Below are positions 32,510-43,544 of a stretch of 64,000 bases of DNA, one piece after another. Position 1 is the first letter of the stretch. Every line of letters starts with the position of its first letter. The stretch is from assembly GCF_000315625.1 (NCBI RefSeq), contig NW_005434517.1:42052-106051 (forward strand), read 5' to 3'. The notes beneath the pieces are model-generated. The model was given only the letters and a program-made list of their open reading frames with translations, ran no database searches and was not told the DNA's origin. Both the position numbers and the translations under genes were made by a program. The DNA is from Guillardia theta CCMP2712 (taxonomy: Eukaryota > Cryptophyceae > Pyrenomonadales > Geminigeraceae).

Positions 32510-33820
32510 AAATCCTTTTTGGGGGAGAACAAGGTATGATGCGCTGACAAGAACGCGAGATAACCAGTGCACTGAGGGAAGAGTCACACCTGTATGTTTG
32601 TAGCAAGCTCTTGTTAACATGAAGTTTGCCCTCGGATCTTCATTCTTAAGCTCCCTGCATGCCTACCTCAGGAAGTACTTGTTGATTTCTACACTGGGAC
32701 TCCGTGACTGGCTGAAGTGCCCTCCGAGGCTCGGAACTACCGGTACCCCCCGGCGAGTGAAAACAAGTCGGAGACAACCCCCCGGACACGTTACAAGTCA
32801 CCGTACTAGTATTCTCTATTGACTGAAAAAGAAAGACACCGTACTACCTTGATTCCGGCTCTTCCGAACGTCACACCGGTCATTCCATTTATAAGTCACC
32901 TCACTGCACTAACCGGTACACTATCAAGTTCGGGACTACCGGGAGGGTGTGTGAGTACCCCCTGGTTGCCCCTGCCGTGAAAGGGTCACTGACTAAGGTG
33001 ACAGTGAAGATCACGGGGTTTACTTGGGCGAAAAAAACAAAATGATTGCCCTGGGTATGACCCACCCGAAACAATGTGGGGAGATGGGGGGGTGACATTC
33101 GGCTGATTGATCTTGAGATTTTATTTTATGTTCAGGAACATGACGGAAGTATATTGCATAATTTAAAAACTTTCAGATTAATTTTAAAATTTTATCGATG
33201 ATTTGGGTGTGGACTGTGACCAAAGACATGCTATGGCATTTGGTTGAGTCGAACAGTGGCTAGGCAAGGGCTTGTGAACGAGAGAGGAAGGGCAGGGAAA
33301 GGCAAGGCAAAGAGGAAGAAGACAAATCAGATGAGGCGATGAAGTCCTTCCTGATCAGAGCAGAGATCAATGTCGGGTAGAGAGAGGGTAGGAGGAAGAT
33401 CGGTCATGCAAAGAGGTCTGGCAAGAACTGCACCTATAAGTCAAAACTCGTCGCAAAGGATGGAGATTGGCTACAGAGAGGGTCAACGGATAAGATTTGA
33501 GAATTCCAGACGAAAAAGATGCTGATGTGATTGTTTTCATGTTGATATGGGCAAGTGCATGCTGGTACAGCCTTCACAAGACTAATCTTGGTTTTCTCTC
33601 ATTCCAGCAATACAGTTGTCTTACAATGCATTCTTGTTTTGTTATGTTTGAAGAAGCAAGTGTTTTGTTATGAGAATTTGGACCCTGAGCCTGAGAGTGC
33701 AACACTCATTGACTTTCACACAGTTGGAGCAACCTTCGGGCAATATAGGCTCTCTAACTGCGTTTCCGAGACTAAGCGGCAGAGGGGCTTGTTCTTTGAC
33801 GACAGGCGAAAAGCTGACTC
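32510..33820. other. Intergenic, no gene seen
   Basis: 32700-33000 has the GGTACCCCC, ACCGGTAC and CACCGTACTA words of the island family in diluted form. 33100-33220 is AT-rich (TTTTATTTTATG). No coding block. Confidence 0.5.
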
Positions 33821-36800
33821 ATGCAGAGATCTTTCAACTTGGGTGTCAGAACTTTCCATCAGATCTTGTTCACGTGCATCGGGTTGACGCTTCTTGCTCA
33901 TGCTTGGGGAAAGGAGCAGTTGAACATAGAGGGAACCTGGCTTGCAAACATCTGCAATGAGACAAATTTTGCTTTGCCGTTCGTCCTGGGTGAATTTTCT
34001 GCTTGCCTGCAAGAGTCCACGTTCTCAAACATTTCTTGTGTGCAGGCAAAACGTATGAACACCTGCTGGGCCCTGCCGTCCTCGAAGATTCGAATTTGCT
34101 GCTCCGAATGGAGCTTGAGCTCAAGACCTTGTGGGGATCTCCTGTCAAGGTGACTACTCTCATGACCAGAACAATCACATCCAATCATGATGACGTACTC
34201 AACAGGATTCAGTGTACGCGCCGAACAATGATGAGAAGAACAACAGTCTTGATGTCGAGGCTTGCAGATTAATGGCCCTTGAGATCAACTCGAGGGTTGA
34301 CATACGGAAGAAGGTCCGGTGGCAGCAGGTCGCAGCCTGTGAGCTCTGCCGTCCTGATGTCGCGGAATGGATCCGGAAGGAGGCAGGAGAAGCTGTAATT
34401 CTCCGGCATCTGGCGAGCTACGCGGCCCTGTACACCTCCTACTCCATCGATCTCATATGCCATGCGCTCGACGAGGTTGGGCTCCGCAGGTACCTGACGA
34501 CAAGAGAGTCCAATGAGTCTCTGCCGATATCAGGCGCATCTGCCGAGCTGCTGGTGGGTGTGGAGCCGTCGAGGTGCTCGGCAAACTCCTGGCAGCTCTG
34601 CTCAGAATCGGCTGGTCATGGAGGAAAGATACAAGGAGAGGGGAGGAGTGAAAGTTACCAGAAGGAGGTCTACCGGGCCAAGAAGATCTTGCTGAGCGAT
34701 CTCAACACATACCACCGCAAGGTCGCACGTCAGTACGCGACGATTCTTGGGGGGGAGGTGTTGACGGACCACCTGCACGTCCTGGAGGAATTGTTTGAGA
34801 AGGGAGACTCGCCCAGGAATGTTTTCAAGTTCCTCTTGGAGAACTTTGCGAACGTGGTCAAAGACAACACGGCGCAGGCGAGAGAGCGGGCCATGCAGTA
34901 CGTGCACGAGTCGTTCCAGCAGGTGCTGCTGCGGGATGCTGATCCTGACGCCCTCGAAGTCTACTCCGAGCTTCTGGTGCAGGGGACGCACGAGCGAGAG
35001 CTTCAATGCATCCTCAAGCGCTCCGAGGAATTTCGGTCGCTCTGCATTGACGGCAACGCGGTGAAGTGCGACGAGGCGATTCGGCTTGTCTCTCTTCAGT
35101 ATCACGAGGTTCTCAACCGACCGCCTGACCCCCGTGGCCTCTCGCGATATGCTCGCGAGGTAGTAATGGGATACTTGACTGCCGACGGCATCCGCGACGA
35201 CCTGGAGAGCAGCTCTGAGTTCCAAGCAGGACCTGGCATGCTCCGCAGGGTCTCCATGATTGCCAGAAATATCTCCGAGCAACATGAGCGCTGCTTGAAG
35301 ATCTGTTGCCCCTCCCCTTCACCCTCCTCCTCCTCCTCCTCCTCCTCCTCTTCATCCTCTTCATCCTCCTCCTCCTCCTCCTCTTCATCCTCCACCCCAA
35401 GCAAGATCTGTGCCAAGAACTGCAAACACCTAAAGAAGCTGAGCAGAGGCAGGTGCTCGCGAGAGCCCAAGGACCTGATCACGTGGGTCGAGTCCGTCCT
35501 ATGGGGGAAGCGACGGCTGCACAACTTCTTCAAGGCAGACTTGAGCAACCTGACGAGGTATCAGGTCTCGTCCAGGCTCGTCGTTCGCAAGTTTCTCGAT
35601 GTGTTGGGGCGATACCCTGACATGCCCGCCATGCTCAACTTTATCCCCAAAGTCGCCAGGGGTGAGATGAACGTGACGGACCTGACGAGCACCTTGGAGG
35701 CGAGCGACGAGAGGTCTCAGAAGTGGATCCAGCCGAGGCAACCGAAGCAGCTCGGCGAGCTGATCAAAAGAGCTGAGATGATCGCTGGGCTCCTAGTGGA
35801 GAACGGGATCGAGCTCACGGACGTAGCGCACTGTTTCACGATCGAGGAGGACGGGGCTGAGAGAAAGGTGACCATGAATGTTGTCCCGTCCAAGTCCTCC
35901 TGCAGGAAGGTCGGCAAGGTGCTTTGGAGCCTCCAGACTCTGTGGAACGCCAAGGGTCCGGTGCTGGGGAAGAAGGATGCTCCTGAGATTGACAAGCTCA
36001 GCCCCATCGCTGTCTTGCTGCAAGAAGATGACAAGGACCTATGGAAGATGATTGAAAGCCTCGGCAGCATTGCCGGCATCCAGCACTCAGTCGTCATCGT
36101 TTTCTCGCTGGGGTATGTCAGCACTGACTCTCTCGACAAAATGAAGGGTATTGACTTCGCCCGAATCCGAATTCTATTCCACCCGACCCGACAAGATCTG
36201 ATCCTGCAAGACCCCGACGTGGCTCAGAAGGTGACAGGCCTGCTGGACTCCTGCTGCTGCCGTTTGCTGACTCGCCCGTTTCCAGCTGCACTGGAGCTGG
36301 CTGCAGGAGATGCTCTTCGAGAACATCTCAGAGACAAGGAGCTGGACGGGGGACGTGGTTACCGTCTTCGGGGTGAAGGCGCTGACCTCCGACTTCCTCC
36401 GCATCCTCGAGGCAGCGAGAGTCTTCCAAAAGACCTTCTGCCCCACCTGCTGGAGCATCGCCATGGACGCGGGATGTGACGAGCGGCTGTCGACCGAGGA
36501 TGAGGACAACATGATCTGCGTCAACCATGGCAAGCTCGGCTCAACCATCGCCTTCAACTCCAGCATGTGAGCTTTTTGTGCTGAAGGCTGTCTCTTGCTC
36601 TTCCTGCCTTGCTCCTCGCTCGCTCTCCTGGCCACTTGCTCGCCGACCCTCACGCGTCTCAGGTACGAGAAGATCAGCAGGGAGAAGCTAGAGCTCATTC
36701 CGACCTCGTGGAACTTTTCCCTCTACTACCTGATGCAGGTCGACACGCGGCCCGCAATCAGATGTCACTGACATGAACTTGTCAAGTTGGACAAGTTGAG

Positions 36801-37234
36801 CTCCAAATCCATCGGACCTGCAGTACCAAGAGTGCATGACATCTCCTGCTTGAAAGGTTTAGAGCTGAACCCTTCATCCTCCTCTGTCTCCTCTCTGTCT
36901 CCTCTCTGTCTCCTTCTCTTCCCCTTCCCCCATGCTTCTCTTCCTCGTTCTCCCCGCCTCTTTCTCTCACCCTTCCTCACCCTTTCGCCCCCTCGTTAAT
37001 CCTTGATCACCTTCATTCTTCTTCAATCCATTTTCCTGTCTCGTGTCATCTGTCCTGCTGTCCTCCTCTCCTCTCCCTTTTCTCTCTCCTCTTCCTCCTC
37101 TCCCTCTTCCTCTTCCTCGCTCACTTGACATCTCAGACATTACCGACTATCTTGAGCTGCACCTGCAGTACTTCAAGCTTGGTTTCCATACCAGTCGTTT
37201 CGACGCCAATGCATTATGGAGAGGAGGAGAATAG
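33821..37234 (+). CDS. DUF4214 plus GT16 (MGAT2-like) type II membrane protein
   Basis: MGAT2 is the Golgi N-acetylglucosaminyltransferase II of N-glycan processing. Exon 1 starts MQRSFNLGVRTFHQ and carries a signal anchor (ILFTCIGLTLLAHAWG). Splicing at GTGAATT...GTGCAG gives VLGKTYEHLL. A long middle exon holds two DUF4214-like repeats (FQQVLLRDADPDALEVYSEL and YHEVLNRPPDPRGLSRYARE), then a poly-Ser linker (35325-35393). The C-terminal part reads SPIAVLLQEDDKDLWKMIES, then HSVVIVFSLGYVSTDSLDKM and, after a GTGACAG...TTTCCAG intron, LHWSWLQEMLFENI, then SDFLRILEAARVFQKTFCP, then LGSTIAFNSSM, YEKISREKLELIPTSWNFSL and SIGPAVPRVHDISCLKG. This follows GT16 order (HWWWxxxxxxE, PDFY, CPxC, N-MGxAF, YxK, WDWxLxYL, PRxxHxGxCG). 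The metal-binding EEDH is replaced (VFGVK), so catalysis is doubtful. Final exons beyond 36730 are tentative. Confidence 0.65.
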
Positions 37235-37333
37235 GGAGAGGAGGAGAATAGGGAGAGGAGGAGAATAGGGAGAGGAGGAGAATAGGGAGAGGAGGAGAAT
37301 AGGGAGAGGAGGAGAATAGGGAGAGGAGGAGGC
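37214..37333. repeat. 17-bp minisatellite (GGAGAGGAGGAGAATAG)n
   Basis: About seven near-identical units follow the last tentative exon of the GT16-like gene. Confidence 0.95.
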
Positions 37334-37883
37334 CTTCTGGCGTATCTGAAGTTGATGTATCGGCAGAAGGAAGCGGCAGGAGCGGAGCAGCGCGAGAGCT
37401 CAATCTTTCTCCCTGGCGTGGGTTTCGTCTCGCTAGCGTGAGCAGACATGAACGATATTCTTTAGCTCTGGGGCACAGCCCGAGGGCCTCCTCCTCGAAC
37501 CCTTGTGATGATGCGTGTAGAAACAGATAAACCCTGTATCAAGTACGATAGTGAAGGTCACCAGTGACTTCAAACGTCGACTCGTTGATCGCCTCGTGGC
37601 TTGCTCTGCGCTCGTTACTCTCTCAGTCTCTTGCCTCATCAGCAGCGTCCGACCGTCTTCTTCGCTCGTCGCCATGCCAGCCCTCCTGGCTGGTTCACTT
37701 CGGGCCGGAGTTCGGCCCGGCCGAACGGCCGTACAGTACGGTCCGTCGCGTAACTTTGAAGAATAAACTTTGCAACGTTGAAAGTGTCAACGTTTAGATC
37801 AAAGTTTCCAACTTGCAAAGATAGCTGGAATCGGGGTGAAAATGCTGGTGAAAATGGCGAGTAGGATCAAGAAGTAGAGGAGG

Positions 37884-39690
37884 ATGAAGGAGGAGGAGGA
37901 GGAGGAGGAGGAGGAGGCAGCTGAATCTCTCAGCGCGCATGCTGCTTGTCTCAAGCTTCAGATTCTTTCACGTCAGTTTCTCTGTCGCCAGCATGTCAGG
38001 CAGCTCAGAATGTCGATGGATCGAGCGTGGCGGAGCCGCCACGAGCCCTGCGACGTGCAAGTGAGTGCTGCAGGAGACACGTGGGCAGACATCCGATGGA
38101 GCATGCCAGCAGGAGTTGGCTTCATGAGCAGGAAGCGAGAGCATGGCATGGAGGGGGATGGCGCAGCGGGTGGGAACAGGAGGAGAAGTTCGAGGTACGT
38201 TCGCGTCAGCGTGCATGGGACGTTCGAGGTGAGCGTGGACGGAGAGGTTCGTGACCGGGTACCATGGGAGGAGGCGGCGACAGGGCTGGGGGAGGGCGAC
38301 GCCAACGACTGCATCCAGTACTGCAAGCACCGGCTGACAAATCTCCCCAAGCTCAAGGCCATGGAGGTGAAGATCAGGTTTGTTCCTGCTCCCTCCCCGA
38401 TGAGCCCTGCCCTCTCCATGCTGGATGATGCCGGGCAATGGACATCGCCGCTTCTCTCCTCCTCTCCTCCTCCCTCCTCGCCTTCCGAGTACCCCCGGGC
38501 CCTGTGCGGTCCCCTCCCCCTGATCACAGGCTGGAGCAAGAGCCTGACGGTTTGGACCAAGGGGATGCATGCAGAACGTATACACAAGCTGAAGGTGGGG
38601 AGAGGAGGACAGAAGAAGGAAGGAGACAGTGCTGATCCGAACTCTGCCAGGACCTGCTGAGGCAGGAGGAGGAGGAGGAGGAGGAGGTGATGTGACGCCT
38701 GTCCTGCTCCGTGTTTCTCATGCTTGCTGCTCAAGGATGCTACTTCTTTGTCCTCTCCCTCCGAGGACGATTCCATTCGCAGAACCTTGTCCTCCTCCAG
38801 CAACCATGCTGCCGTCCGCATGATGGGAGGCAGCTTGCTCCTCCACGTGGCTGCGACCTGACCTGTGCGCAGGATCGACGGTTTCCGCTCCTGAGCGAGG
38901 AAGGATGAAGGAGACGAAGGGGGAGAAGTTCTTCGAGCTGGACTGGAAGGCTGCGAGGGTGAAGCAGGCGAAGTTTGTGTTCGACATGGTGTACGAGAGG
39001 AAGCGAGCGGGAGGGAGGGAGGAAGTCAACGCGAGCGTTCACCAAGACCGCCTACTACAGGAGGAGGACATCATGGAAGCGATGACCTGCCTTGGGGTCG
39101 ACCTGCCTCGCTCCCAGGTGTCGAGGATGATGAGCGAGTTTGATGGCGGAGAGGAGGAGGGAGTTGACGCAGAAGCGTTCTGCTGGATGATGGACCTCTG
39201 CCCCTTCCCCGGGAGGAGGAGGAGGACGATTCAGCGCAGGCACTCCATCCGGAGGACGTTCTCGCGCGCTGAGAGCGTTTCCTCCTCCCTGTCCTCGAAC
39301 ATGTTCGAGCGAACACCGTCAAACATGTTCGAGCGAACACCGTCGAACATGTTCGAACGAACACCGTCAAACATGTTCGAGCGAACACCGTCGAACACTT
39401 CAGAGCAACAGGTGACGGCTCCTGTGTCGGATGGGGAGGAGGCTGAAGATGTTGGAGCAGGGAATGTTCTTTTCCCGCGTATCGAGTATTGTCGAAAGAG
39501 GAGGAAGAGCAGGAAGAGGGAGGGAGGAGGAGGAGGAGGAGGAGGAGGAGGAGGAGGAGGAGGAGGTGCGGTCCATTCGCTCAGTGTTAATGGAGCAGCA
39601 TCTGAGTCAAACTCTTATCCTCGGGAATCTCCCAGCAGGTTGAACTCAAGAGAGGAGGAGGAGGAGGAGGAGGAGGAGGAGAGGAACTGA
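37884..39690 (+). CDS. FN3/EF-hand-like protein, 5' part
   Basis: Coding blocks on +: about 37980-38380 and 38900-39690. The first contains PCDVQVSAAGDTWADIRWSM, which resembles the start of a fibronectin III domain, then RYVRVSVHGTFEVSVDGEV and HRLTNLPKLKAMEVKIR. The second contains KAARVKQAKFVFDMVYERKR, EDIMEAMTCLGVDLPRSQVS and RMMSEFDGGEEEGVDAEAF, an EF-hand-like helix-loop-helix with a degenerate loop. These are followed by a five-fold SNMFERTP-type repeat, a poly-Gly run and an acidic end (EEERN-stop). The frame stop at 39688-39690 may be real or may lie in an intron before the assembly gap. Domain calls are moderate; the full protein is unidentified. It may continue into the block at 41.1-43.2 kb. 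Confidence 0.5.
39295..39402 (+). repeat. 24-bp coding minisatellite (SNMFERTP)n
   Basis: Four full 24-bp units (39295, 39319, 39343, 39367) and a partial fifth unit encode the octapeptide SNMFERTP. Each unit contains the perfect palindrome CGAACATGTTCG or a one-base variant (CAAACATGTTCG). Confidence 0.98.
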
Positions 39691-40100
39691 CTTGTTCCGA
39701 CGTGTTAGTCGGAAGCTGATGCTTGACACGGACCATCGCGAACGAAACCAACTGGAAACGGAGGATCGTTGCACGGCCGGCTTACGAGTACTCAATACTC
39801 TTCCCTCATCACCTACTATTTGGCCTTCGGGTCCTCTGGCGAATGAAGTTCTCGTAAATGAACTCTGAAGCGAACCTGTCTTGGAAGAAGAGTCGGGAAT
39901 AAACTAAAGAATAGGGCACCACTCGGATAATGCAAAAAAACATATCTCCGGGAGGAGTTGTGATTTGAGATTGCCCCCTGAAGTTGAAATGATTTATTTA
40001 TATGAAACGATGCGAAATATATCATTCAAAGTGAGATTGACTGCCTATTACAATAGTTTTATACACCCATTCCTCCGTGCCCTTCCCCTCTCCTTCTCTC

Positions 40101-40853
40101 NNNNNNNNNNNNNNNNNNNNNNNNNNNNNNNNNNNNNNNNNNNNNNNNNNNNNNNNNNNNNNNNNNNNNNNNNNNNNNNNNNNNNNNNNNNNNNNNNNNN
40201 NNNNNNNNNNNNNNNNNNNNNNNNNNNNNNNNNNNNNNNNNNNNNNNNNNNNNNNNNNNNNNNNNNNNNNNNNNNNNNNNNNNNNNNNNNNNNNNNNNNN
40301 NNNNNNNNNNNNNNNNNNNNNNNNNNNNNNNNNNNNNNNNNNNNNNNNNNNNNNNNNNNNNNNNNNNNNNNNNNNNNNNNNNNNNNNNNNNNNNNNNNNN
40401 NNNNNNNNNNNNNNNNNNNNNNNNNNNNNNNNNNNNNNNNNNNNNNNNNNNNNNNNNNNNNNNNNNNNNNNNNNNNNNNNNNNNNNNNNNNNNNNNNNNN
40501 NNNNNNNNNNNNNNNNNNNNNNNNNNNNNNNNNNNNNNNNNNNNNNNNNNNNNNNNNNNNNNNNNNNNNNNNNNNNNNNNNNNNNNNNNNNNNNNNNNNN
40601 NNNNNNNNNNNNNNNNNNNNNNNNNNNNNNNNNNNNNNNNNNNNNNNNNNNNNNNNNNNNNNNNNNNNNNNNNNNNNNNNNNNNNNNNNNNNNNNNNNNN
40701 NNNNNNNNNNNNNNNNNNNNNNNNNNNNNNNNNNNNNNNNNNNNNNNNNNNNNNNNNNNNNNNNNNNNNNNNNNNNNNNNNNNNNNNNNNNNNNNNNNNN
40801 NNNNNNNNNNNNNNNNNNNNNNNNNNNNNNNNNNNNNNNNNNNNNNNNNNNNN
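40101..40853. other. Assembly gap (753 N)
   Basis: A run of N, flanked on both sides by pyrimidine-rich low-complexity sequence. Coding exons of the FN3/EF-hand gene may be hidden here. Confidence 1.
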
Positions 40854-41115
40854 CCTCTACCACCTCCATCTCCATCTCCGTCTCCTTCTCCTTCTCTTCC
40901 ACGGTTCTTCTACACACTTCCTTCCAACCTCCTTCTTGAACATTTCTCCCAGTCTTCTATGTTTGCTTGACTTGAAACTACCATTGCTTATTATCATCAT
41001 CACCACCACCACCACCACCAGCAACGTCATCATCATCATCATCATCATCGTTCATCTTTCTCTTCAACTTGCTTCCAGCTCTGTTGCAACTCTCTGACTG
41101 ATCTTCCCCGCACAG

Positions 41116-42869
41116 GTCCCGCAAACTTCTCTTCCCTCCACCACCTTCTCCATCAATGCCACCAACGCCGCGGGCTCGGCTGGCATCCAGCTGGACTTGC
41201 AGGTAACGTTTCTCCTCCTCCCTTCCCTCTCCCTCTCCCTCTCTCCCTCTCCCTCCTCCCCCTCCCCCTCTCCCTCTCCCTCTCCCTCTCCCCTTTCGTC
41301 TCCTCCTCCCCTCCCCTCCCCTCCCTCCCCTCCTCTCCTCCTGCCTCTTGCTCTCATCCTATCCTGCCTTTCCCTCTCCTCTCTCTATTCCTCCTCTACC
41401 TTCAGTCTTTCTCCCCTCGATCAAGAGCGGATCTAAACTCTCGATCAGATTGTTTCTCATCCTGTCTCCTCCTCCCTCTCCTCCTCACCGTCCACCAGCC
41501 AAGACACTCGTCTCCTCTCCTCCACCTTCCACCACTTCGACCGTCATCGCAGAGGGTTTCTCAGCTTCAGTGACGTCGAACAAGCTCTGCAGCAGCTGGG
41601 TATGATGGTGGGCAGGGAGGAGCTGGAGGGGGTAAGAGACTACCCCCTCTCCTTCCTCTCTCCTCCGCATTTCTCCTCCCCCAGCTCCGGTCTCTCCCCC
41701 CCATCCGCTCCTCTACTCCTCTTGCTCTACCTGCTCCTTCTCTCTCCAGATGCGGTAGTGAAGGATGCAACAGGTTCTGCAGCTGCTGAGCAAGACGGCA
41801 GAGCACACGTTGGAGGAGGAAGAGTTTCTCTTCCTGGCCTCTGCTCTCACGGTCTGTCCCTTGATTCTCCTGCTGCCGATGACGCTGAACAAGGTCGAGA
41901 ACCCTGAGCTGCTGATGAGGCCGGTGAGGAAGCGAAGGTGATGGAGGAGGAAGTGGTGGTGGTGATGGTGGAGAAACAGGAGGAAGTGGAGGAAGGAGGA
42001 GGAGGAGGAGGAGGAGGAGAAACAGGAGGAGGAGGAGGAGGAGGAGGAGGAGAAACAGGAGGAGGAGAAACAGGAGGAGGAGAAACAGGAGGAGGAGGAG
42101 GAGGTCAGGGTAATTTCGCTCAATCTTCATCATTCTACCGGCTCAATGCATACCTCTGGCTCCATCCTGTCTTTATTCCTTCTGACGTGCTCTAGACACT
42201 TTGTCTATCCGTCAGATATGTAGAGTTTCAATGTTAAATCCTTATCATTATCAAATGGTTTTTTCCTCCCCCTCCTCCTCATGCTCCTCCTCCTCCTCCT
42301 CCTCCTCCTACTCCTACTCCTAATCCTAATCCTCCTCCTACTACTACTACTACTTCACGTTCTATTCGACCTACTCATCTTCTCAACTTCTTTTCCTCGC
42401 TCTTTCTCTCTCACAGCAAGTGAAACTTGTTGTCGAGGTTCCTAGTACTCAGGATCTGCTCCACGTCAAACTTGGCGGAGCTGCTGAGAATGTCAAACAG
42501 CTGGAAGTTGAGCTAGGGGTGACCTGAAGGAGACGTTCTTGGAGCTCTGATCAGCTGGAGCCTGCCAGGGACGAAATTGATGAGGGGAAGGGGAGGGAGG
42601 GAGAGGTCAAGGGGATGAAGAGACTCTGGGGGAGGAAGAGAAGGGAAGAGGAAGAGAAAGAGGAGAGGAGGAGAGGAGGAGAGGAGGAAGGGGTGGAGCA
42701 AGGGGATGGAGGAAGGTTGGTAGAGATGTGCAGAGGTAGCAGCGGCGTTGTAAGCATGAGGACCTTGAAGGGCTTAAGAATTGGAGGAGTCGAGCGGGGA
42801 CGAGGAAAGCTTTCTGCTCAAAATGTCATAAGAGGAGGAGGAGGACGAGGAGGACGAGGAGGAGGACGA

Positions 42870-42904
<35 letters not shown>

Positions 42905-43221
42905 CAATGCTAGAAGAGGGATGGAGGAGTGAAATAAACTTTTCACCTGGCTCGAAGGAAGGTTGGGCACTAGCAGGCTGAGAAGTGACTGATGGGGAAG
43001 AGGAGCGAGTCTTGTTGAGCAGGAGCATGGAGACAGCAAAGATTCTTCGTTCTGACAGCCAAGAAGACCACCTGAGAAAGAGGTGAGAAAGAGAAGAAGT
43101 TGAGAGTGATCATACTTTCGGAGAGTGATCTGCAATGTTACAACATCTCTGTGCAGTATATTGTGGAGGACAAAGAAGTGAATCGATTTCAAGGTGACAC
43201 GATGAGTCAAATCCTGAAGTA
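41116..43221 (+). CDS. FN3/EF-hand-like protein, 3' part
   Basis: Exons bounded by clear splice signals: 41116-41202 (after CCGCACAG, containing TFSINATNAAGSAGIQLDLQ, a typical end of a fibronectin III domain, then donor GTAACG); about 41505-41630 (TRLLSSTFHHFDRHRRGFLS and FSDVEQALQQLGMMVGREEL, a convincing EF-hand with loop DRHRRGFLSFSD); 41773-41850 (VLQLLSKTAEHTLEEEEFLF); 42420-42520 (VKLVVEVPSTQDLLHVKLGG, then AAENVKQLEVELGVT); and 43097-43221 (LSESDLQCYNISVQYIVEDK, ending MSQILK-stop at 43219-43221). The alternation of FN3-like and EF-hand-like units mirrors the block at 37.9-39.7 kb, so both may be one gene interrupted by the gap. GGA-rich ORFs at 41940-42110 and 42600-42930 are probably intron. 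Confidence 0.5.
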
Positions 43222-43229
43222 ACGATCAG

Positions 43230-43338
<109 letters not shown>

Positions 43339-43544
43339 AACAACAACAAGGGCAGCAGCTGCAGCAGCAGCCGCAGCAGCAGCAGCAGCAACAACAACAA
43401 GGGCAGCAGCAACAACAACAAGGGCAGCAGCTGCAGCAGCAACAACAAGGGCAGCAGCAGCAGAAGCAGCGGACGCAATGACTACAGCATAATCATCGTC
43501 GTCGTCATCGTAACATCTCACTGCCATGACCTGCGAGGTGAAGC

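Noticed and set aside
34602..35285. 227-codon minus-strand ORF
   Set aside because: It lies fully antisense to the DUF4214 region of the + strand gene, which has clear family motifs.
39965..40939. ORFs spanning the N gap
   Set aside because: They consist almost entirely of unknown bases; no coding evidence.
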